A stretch of 64,000 nucleotides of DNA, taken from NCBI RefSeq assembly GCF_010727325.1, contig NZ_AP022566.1:1-64000 (forward strand), in the 5' to 3' direction. Below the pieces are notes generated by a model. That model worked only from the letters and a program-made list of their open reading frames with translations. It searched no databases and had not been told where the DNA came from. The translations under genes and the position numbers were made by a program. Positions 59,598-64,000 of the stretch are shown piece by piece (position 1 is the stretch's first letter; each line of letters opens with the position of its first letter). Source of the DNA: Mycolicibacterium alvei. Lineage in GTDB: Bacteria; Actinomycetota; Actinomycetes; Mycobacteriales; Mycobacteriaceae.

Positions 59598-59637
59598 CTC
59601 TGAGGGGTGGTCTAGGTATCGCGATACACCTGGTGTG

Positions 59638-59775
59638 TCACCGCTTCTGCGGTCGCCGCGCCTGCTCTACGCGGGCTGCGTGCACATCGTGACCCGCTTC
59701 GGTGAACGGGCCTGCCCCGCAGGTGCACGACACCTTTCCGGGGGAAAGGCGATCTGGTTTGGCGTCGTGTTTCAT
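59638..59775 (-). CDS. 45-residue putative zinc-binding protein
   Basis: ATG 59775 follows GAGAAGGGA and reads MKHDAKPDRLSPGKVSCTCG... to TGA at 59638. A CTCG...F...H...H arrangement (Cys17, Cys19, His29, His32) could hold one zinc, as in many tiny phage-type zinc proteins. It forms a single-gene unit with the promoter at 59860 and the perfect hairpin at 59568, which supports it despite its length. Confidence 0.65.
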   Translation of the reverse strand: MKHDAKPDRLSPGKVSCTCGAGPFTEAGHDVHAARVEQARRPQKR

Positions 59776-59859
59776 TGGTGCAGTTCCCTTCTCGGGTTTG
59801 GTGACCAGGCTTGAACCACCTAGTCGTATCGGTGCCGCAATGTCGCTGCGACATCTCCC

Positions 59860-59881
59860 ATGTTAGCAAAAGGTCCCGACA
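59860..59881 (-). promoter_or_regulatory. PafBC/RecA-NDp-type promoter
   Basis: TGTCGG-N10-TAACAT on the minus strand, exact. The leader repeat (CCTGG.../CTAGG near 59802-59825) is weaker than elsewhere. Confidence 0.78.
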
Positions 59882-59943
59882 AGACTGCCCGATCGAATCG
59901 AGGCGATGTTTGGTTTACTCCATCAATCACGCTGGAGTGGTGC

Positions 59944-60564
59944 CTATTTGGACAACGCACTACGAACTTGCGCCAGCTTCTCTTCCCCAGTGCCACACAC
60001 GCCGTACCCATTGATCATCGCACTGTTGACATTGCCGTTCCACGACCACTGCACGCTGATCTCTTGGGCGCCTTTGCGATACACGGTGACTGAGCCTGGT
60101 CCTGCGGCCGGTTCCCAACCCTGGCTCGCCGCTTGCTCAGTGATCTGAAGTGCGCACAGCGATCCGCAATCCACCCGCTGTTGGCCTTCAGACCGCGGCG
60201 CTATCGCGTCGACGACCATGTCTGCCAAACCGTTGTGATCAGCAGCGTGGATGTGGCCGCGGCGGCCGAACTCCTCGCCAAGCTCTTTGACCTTGCGCTC
60301 CAACTGCTGGTCAGCGACGAGGTCGTCGCTTTGCCGCGCATCGACCCACCCCATGATCAGGCGGTCACGAAGGAGGGTGAGCTCCTCGACCGAGGCACGA
60401 CTCAGGTCAGCGTTCACATCAAGTGAGCCCTCTTCCAACCTCCCAGCGAGCTCAGAGGCACGGCCGGAGAGCACTCGAACGTCGCGCCGAGCCCTCGACA
60501 GCACCGCCCTGGCGTCACCGGCACAGCGCCGAGGCCCACCCGGTTCCTGCTTCGACCGACACAT
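59944..60564 (-). CDS. Hypothetical protein, partner of ESX-type gene
   Basis: A 206-residue soluble protein starting MCRSKQEPGGPRRCAGD with GAGGGGCGG upstream; longer in-frame starts lack a ribosome-binding site. The N-terminal two-thirds are helical with a coiled-coil character (LSRARRDVRVLSGRASELAGRL, LEEGSLDVNADLSRASVEELT). The C-terminal 60 residues form a small beta domain (SVTVYRKGAQEISVQWSWNG) with cysteines. It follows the 60818 gene, with 253 bases between them, and may belong with it. Confidence 0.6.
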   Translation of the reverse strand: MCRSKQEPGGPRRCAGDARAVLSRARRDVRVLSGRASELAGRLEEGSLDVNADLSRASVEELTLLRDRLIMGWVDARQSDDLVADQQLERKVKELGEEFGRRGHIHAADHNGLADMVVDAIAPRSEGQQRVDCGSLCALQITEQAASQGWEPAAGPGSVTVYRKGAQEISVQWSWNGNVNSAMINGYGVCGTGEEKLAQVRSALSK

Positions 60565-60817
60565 GCCGCCGCCCCTCTGCACCTGACTACTACGTCGAAC
60601 TCGACGGTAGCGGCGCGCAAGTGGGCCGAATCGAAAAAACCGGGCCAGTTTCCACTGGTTCTCGGACCACAGAGACAGCGGCAGCACTAATTTTCTGCGG
60701 GCCGAGGCTGCGCACCGGAGAACGGTCGGCGGGGCAACGGACGAGGCGAACGGCTACCCCGGCAAGAAGTCCTGCGGTGCAGAGATGGACTCAGACCAAG
60801 GGCTGAGATTGCTAATT

Positions 60818-61243
60818 TCAGCGCATCGCCGCGGAGAGATTGGATTGGGTGTGTTGCACCGTGTTGGCGCCGTCTTGCATGCGCACCCGGTCCAGCTGCG
60901 CGATCCGGGCAGCAACCTCTGGGTCGTTAGGAACCGAAGCGAGCCGGGCGCGGTTGATGCGGTAATCGGTCTTGATCGACGTCATCTGCGTCTTGCCCTG
61001 ATTCACCGCCGCGCTCACGGCGTCGACCCGCGATCGGACCCTGTCATCCTCTGCGGCGAACGCGGCGTTGGTACGCGACAGCGATTGGGTGCGTTCTTGC
61101 AGGTGCTCAGCCGCACGCGACTGCCAGTTGGCAGGCGCCGGCGGGGGTGTCATCCCGCGAACGGTGTCTGAATGGGAGACACCGTGCTGGCGGGCGGCAC
61201 CGAACAGGTCATCCATCGCGTTGAGAAAGGCATCAGCGCTCAT
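60818..61243 (-). CDS. ESX-associated helical protein
   Basis: A 141-residue protein starting MSADAFLNAMDDLFGAARQ. It is an all-helical hairpin-like protein with W-Q-S-R-A-A-E (a WxG-like turn region) near residue 42 and long coiled-coil helices (LQERTQSLSRTNAAFAAEDD, DAVSAAVNQGKTQMTSIKTD). The layout resembles WXG100/ESX-type secreted proteins and the N-terminal domain of the 22415 protein. Assignment is by pattern. It is next to other ESX-type genes at 57136 and 59944. Confidence 0.6.
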   Translation of the reverse strand: MSADAFLNAMDDLFGAARQHGVSHSDTVRGMTPPPAPANWQSRAAEHLQERTQSLSRTNAAFAAEDDRVRSRVDAVSAAVNQGKTQMTSIKTDYRINRARLASVPNDPEVAARIAQLDRVRMQDGANTVQHTQSNLSAAMR

Positions 61244-61456
61244 GTCCTGTCCCACCCCTTTCGTTCAAGCCGGGCACCTGTGTGACTTGCCTCGCCGGCA
61301 GGCCTATCGAGTACCCACAATGCGGCACCGCACCTCAAGCAAATATACCGACAACTATCTATACCTACTCGCGCCAATGCCACCTAGGCCCCGAGGACGC
61401 CACTGCAGCTCAGTCGTGAACGTAGCCGCGACCGTTCGGCGGTCCAGTCCCGCACC

Positions 61457-61486
61457 CCTCCTACCGGCCCGAAGACCGGCAGGAGG
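61457..61486 (-). terminator. Hairpin terminator of the helicase gene
   Basis: CCTCCTACCGG and CCGGCAGGAGG pair over 11 bp with one mismatch and an 8-base loop, 5 bases after the helicase stop. Confidence 0.7.
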
Positions 61487-61490
61487 GCAC

Positions 61491-64000
61491 CTAGGCGGCG
61501 GCAGGCGGGGTGTCCGACTCGTCGAGTTCCTCGCGGATCTGGGCCTCCACCGCTTTGAGTTCGCGGCAGGCGGCGACAAGCTCGGGCGGGTCCGTCAGAT
61601 CTACGGCGTCAGCGGCCGCGCGGGCTTGCACCGCGCGGTGTTGCGCCTCGGCCAGTGTGGACTGCAGTGTGGCCAGCTCGGCGTCTGCCCAGCGGATCCA
61701 GCCGTCGACAACCTCGCGAGCCCATCGCTCAACCTCGCCGGCTCCGCGGCGCCGAGTCCGCCAGGGAAGCACCTCACTCCACACGTTGCGTGATCCGTAC
61801 GTCAAGTGCAGCTCAAAGAACCCGCCAGTCTTGACGAAACCGACGGTGGCGCGCCCATCGGTCCACCGATGGAACCGGGTGGCGACAAACCGCCCCGGTT
61901 CGCATACCGCGGCAGCGGTGCGTTTGAGGTCCGCGCCGGCCACTGCTGACTTGTTCGCGACCAACGGGCGCAGCACCGCAAGCCGCCGGCCGAACTCCTC
62001 GGCCCGCCACTCGGCGGCTTCGGCCTCATTGCGCAGCCGCTGCACGTTCTGGCGCGTGGTGACCTGCGCCAGGCGCAGCTTGCGGACGCGGACGGCCAAT
62101 TCGTGCTGTTGGAGCAACAACGTGTTTCCGGATGCAGCGGCCTTGAGCTCCGCGAAGTTCAGGACGGCCTCGCCTACATCGTCGATCTCGCGTTCGATGG
62201 CGGCAGATCCCCGGTAGAACACCTCGAATGAGCGGGCTTTGCGTTCGATAATGTCGAAGCTGCGCGCGTCGAACGAGTACTCGCTGACATACGAGTAAAT
62301 CCCGACACCGGTGTCTATGAAACTGTTGCCGTAGCGCAGGCCGCGCGCGTTGCCCTGCTCCCATGCCGCAGGCGTCCAAGGAACGTCCACCCTGTGGATC
62401 GAATGGAGCCGGTGCTGAATGTTGGTGCCAATCCCCGCTTTCGGAGTACTTCCTAGCAAGATTGCGCAGGATCCGTTGCGGCAGGCGGCAAAGATAGCCT
62501 CACGCGCTTTGGGTGTCGTGGCTTCGTGAACGAATCGGATGGTGTCGGCGGGTACACCGCGGGCGATCAGGCCTGCCCGGATCCGCCCGTAGCTTTGCGC
62601 ATCGCCGTCTTTCGGGGTTCCCAGGTCACACAGGACCAGTTGAAACGCTCCTGGGGTTGACCAGTCGGGATACTGGATGCCTCGGGTGCGGTGATAGATA
62701 TCGGCGATGTTGGCAGCTGCGGCGTCCAATTTTGTGGCTGCCCCGCCGACTCCCACGAGGGCGGGGTCCAAGGCCACCGCTCGCCCCTGACTGCAGATCA
62801 CCAGCATGTTGTCGATCCGGCCGTCGCGGACCTGCCGGCGCCGGATGGCCTCGGCGCGGTCGATGAGGGTGTCCATGAATTCGCGGGCCTGTTCGGTGGG
62901 CTCGACAACCACGGTGTGACGAATGGCCGCTGGTCGCGGAAGTCCCGCCATTTCGACGCTCACCATGGACATGAACTCTTCGAGCATCGACAGCAGCTCG
63001 GGAGCGTTCTGAATGACCGCTGGCCGCCACTTGCTGCGGAATCCGTTGCCGTCGGGGCTGACTTCAACGAGTTGTTCGTAGCGGATGAATGTTGCCGCCC
63101 AGGCGTCGAAGTGCTCCATGCCTACCTCCGTAAGCAGGTGGGGGGCCAGGTATTTGGTCCAGACAAATGCTTCGGCGAGGGTGTTGGTGAACGGTGATCC
63201 GGTGAAGAAGCCCACGTGCGGGCGGCGAGGATCGGCGCGACGCAGCAGTGAGACCTTCATGTGCAGATCGGCCGCTCGATCGGAAGCGCCAAGGCTGAAC
63301 CCCTCGGCGCGGCAGGCGATCGGCAGCCGCCGGAACTTGTCGACCTCGTCAACGCACAGGTAGTCGATACCCAGAAGATCCCACGTGAGAATGTCGGGAT
63401 CGTTGGTGCGGTCCCGCAGCTTCTCGAGTTGAGCTTTGTGTGTCCGGACCTGACGAGCTATCTGCTTGCCGGTACTTCCGCCACCTCGCAGGTAGGACTC
63501 GAGGTCGCCCAGTTGGTCGTCATACCAGGCGGTCTCGTCTTCCACTGAGACAGGAATCGCTGAGAACGTTTCGTGTGTGAGGATGATCAGCCTGAAGTCT
63601 CCGGTGACGCATCGGGCCATGAAGCGTCGTCGAGCCGCGCCGTGTAGGTCGCTGCGATTGATCACCAGTACGTTTTCGGCGGGAAATGCCTGCCGTGCGG
63701 TACGTGCGGTCTGCTCCAGCAGGTGCCCGGGCACAATGCAGGCCACGCGGTTGGCCAACCCGAACTGACGCAGCGTTGCCGCCAGCAGCTGGATGGTCAG
63801 GCCTTTGCCCAAGCTCATCTCGTGAGCTGCCATGGTGCCCGGGGTAGAGATGGCCATGTCGACGAAATCGCGCTGCCATGGCCACGGTTCGACGCCCTCA
63901 GCCAGTCCCGGGAAGCTCAGGTAGGACCCATCGTGCTTGCGTTTCACCCGCGAGTTCATCGTCTCGTTGTAGGAGGTGACAATCCGCGTTTCACGCTCGG
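61491..64000 (-). CDS. SF2/SNF2-like helicase part of a very large protein (5' cut off)
   Basis: The frame is open from the right window edge to 61491 (at least 836 residues). The bases upstream of the first ATG (63959) continue in frame with RETRIVTSYNETMN, the usual link from an N-terminal methyltransferase or other domain in DarB-like/plasmid-phage proteins, so the true start lies outside. Helicase motifs: AHEMSLGKGLTIQLL (motif I), YLCVDEVDKFR (motif II), TGSPFTNT (motif III), GTNIQHRLHSIHRVDVPW (motif V) and EQGNARGLRYGN (motif VI). The C-terminal 250 residues are helical, coiled-coil-rich. Such proteins act on incoming or replicating mobile DNA. Confidence 0.88.
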   Translation of the reverse strand, partial: ERETRIVTSYNETMNSRVKRKHDGSYLSFPGLAEGVEPWPWQRDFVDMAISTPGTMAAHEMSLGKGLTIQLLAATLRQFGLANRVACIVPGHLLEQTARTARQAFPAENVLVINRSDLHGAARRRFMARCVTGDFRLIILTHETFSAIPVSVEDETAWYDDQLGDLESYLRGGGSTGKQIARQVRTHKAQLEKLRDRTNDPDILTWDLLGIDYLCVDEVDKFRRLPIACRAEGFSLGASDRAADLHMKVSLLRRADPRRPHVGFFTGSPFTNTLAEAFVWTKYLAPHLLTEVGMEHFDAWAATFIRYEQLVEVSPDGNGFRSKWRPAVIQNAPELLSMLEEFMSMVSVEMAGLPRPAAIRHTVVVEPTEQAREFMDTLIDRAEAIRRRQVRDGRIDNMLVICSQGRAVALDPALVGVGGAATKLDAAAANIADIYHRTRGIQYPDWSTPGAFQLVLCDLGTPKDGDAQSYGRIRAGLIARGVPADTIRFVHEATTPKAREAIFAACRNGSCAILLGSTPKAGIGTNIQHRLHSIHRVDVPWTPAAWEQGNARGLRYGNSFIDTGVGIYSYVSEYSFDARSFDIIERKARSFEVFYRGSAAIEREIDDVGEAVLNFAELKAAASGNTLLLQQHELAVRVRKLRLAQVTTRQNVQRLRNEAEAAEWRAEEFGRRLAVLRPLVANKSAVAGADLKRTAAAVCEPGRFVATRFHRWTDGRATVGFVKTGGFFELHLTYGSRNVWSEVLPWRTRRRGAGEVERWAREVVDGWIRWADAELATLQSTLAEAQHRAVQARAAADAVDLTDPPELVAACRELKAVEAQIREELDESDTPPAAA

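Noticed and set aside
61491..64000. Integrase, terminase, capsid, relaxase or replication initiator that would define the element
   Set aside because: I looked through the proteins in the window and found none; the helicase protein alone does not decide between plasmid, ICE and phage.

Overview
ORGANISM. The window is high-GC (about 65%) actinobacterial DNA, most likely a rapidly growing or environmental Mycobacterium/Mycolicibacterium. The evidence is a set of families concentrated in mycobacteria: DUF732, DUF4333, PknH_C-type sensor and DUF7373-like exported or lipobox proteins, a DUF2993/LmeA-like protein, ESX (type VII) secretion-associated proteins, and mycobacterial IS3/IS481/IS110 elements. 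Genes are dense, often overlap by 1-4 bases, and commonly start with GTG.

LAYOUT. (1) 1-11 kb looks chromosome-like: an arylsulfatase cut by the left edge, small exported proteins, an AraC regulator, a decayed IS21 remnant, DUF732/DUF4333 lipoproteins, an intact IS3-family element and a large sigma-4-like/winged-helix protein. (2) 11.9-14 kb holds an IS481-family element inserted four codons before the end of a gene, with a 17-bp target duplication. (3) 14-21 kb is an accessory block: a WGR-domain/ATP-dependent polynucleotide ligase fusion, a helical-repeat protein, a minus-strand tRNA array (16.57-19.71 kb) of 29 good tRNAs plus one degenerate one with an HNH nuclease gene inside it, and a GIY-YIG protein. 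The array covers all 20 amino acids. (4) 22-30.8 kb has two ESX-associated proteins, a 1009-residue STAND-type NTPase (defence-like), small accessory genes, and a second, frameshifted and inverted copy of the IS3 element. (5) 30.8-44 kb carries lipoproteins, small membrane proteins, TerB, YcxB-like and LmeA-like proteins and a second GIY-YIG-like protein. (6) 44-64 kb is a compact mobile-element module: a RecB/Cas4-like nuclease, a C5-cytosine methyltransferase, an ADP-ribosyltransferase-like protein, an Imm61-like protein, many small unknown genes, an IS110 element, ESX-type proteins, and at the right edge the SF2/SNF2-like helicase part of a very large protein of plasmid/phage type.

MAIN DISCOVERY. 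Blocks 3, 4 and 6 share one gene architecture. Just upstream of many genes lies TGTCRG-N10-TANNNT, which matches the mycobacterial RecA/LexA-independent DNA-damage promoter (RecA-NDp, PafBC-dependent; tTGTCRGtg-N8-TAnnnT). In most cases it is followed by a GC-rich inverted repeat in the 5' leader, then a strong ribosome-binding site and the start codon, and many of the genes end in a long perfect hairpin. I count ten exact promoters and two with a single mismatch. They precede the WGR-ligase, the nuclease pair, the methyltransferase, the operon ending in the ADP-ribosyltransferase and several small genes. A degenerate copy lies upstream of the tRNA array.

INTERPRETATION (inference). The accessory blocks look like one horizontally acquired element (integrated plasmid, ICE or phage-plasmid) whose genes are wired to the host PafBC DNA-damage response. 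A full tRNA set, end-joining and nuclease enzymes, a DNA methyltransferase and a possible protein-modifying toxin would then be induced together. No integrase, capsid, terminase, conjugation or replication gene is visible in the window, so the type of element cannot be settled here.
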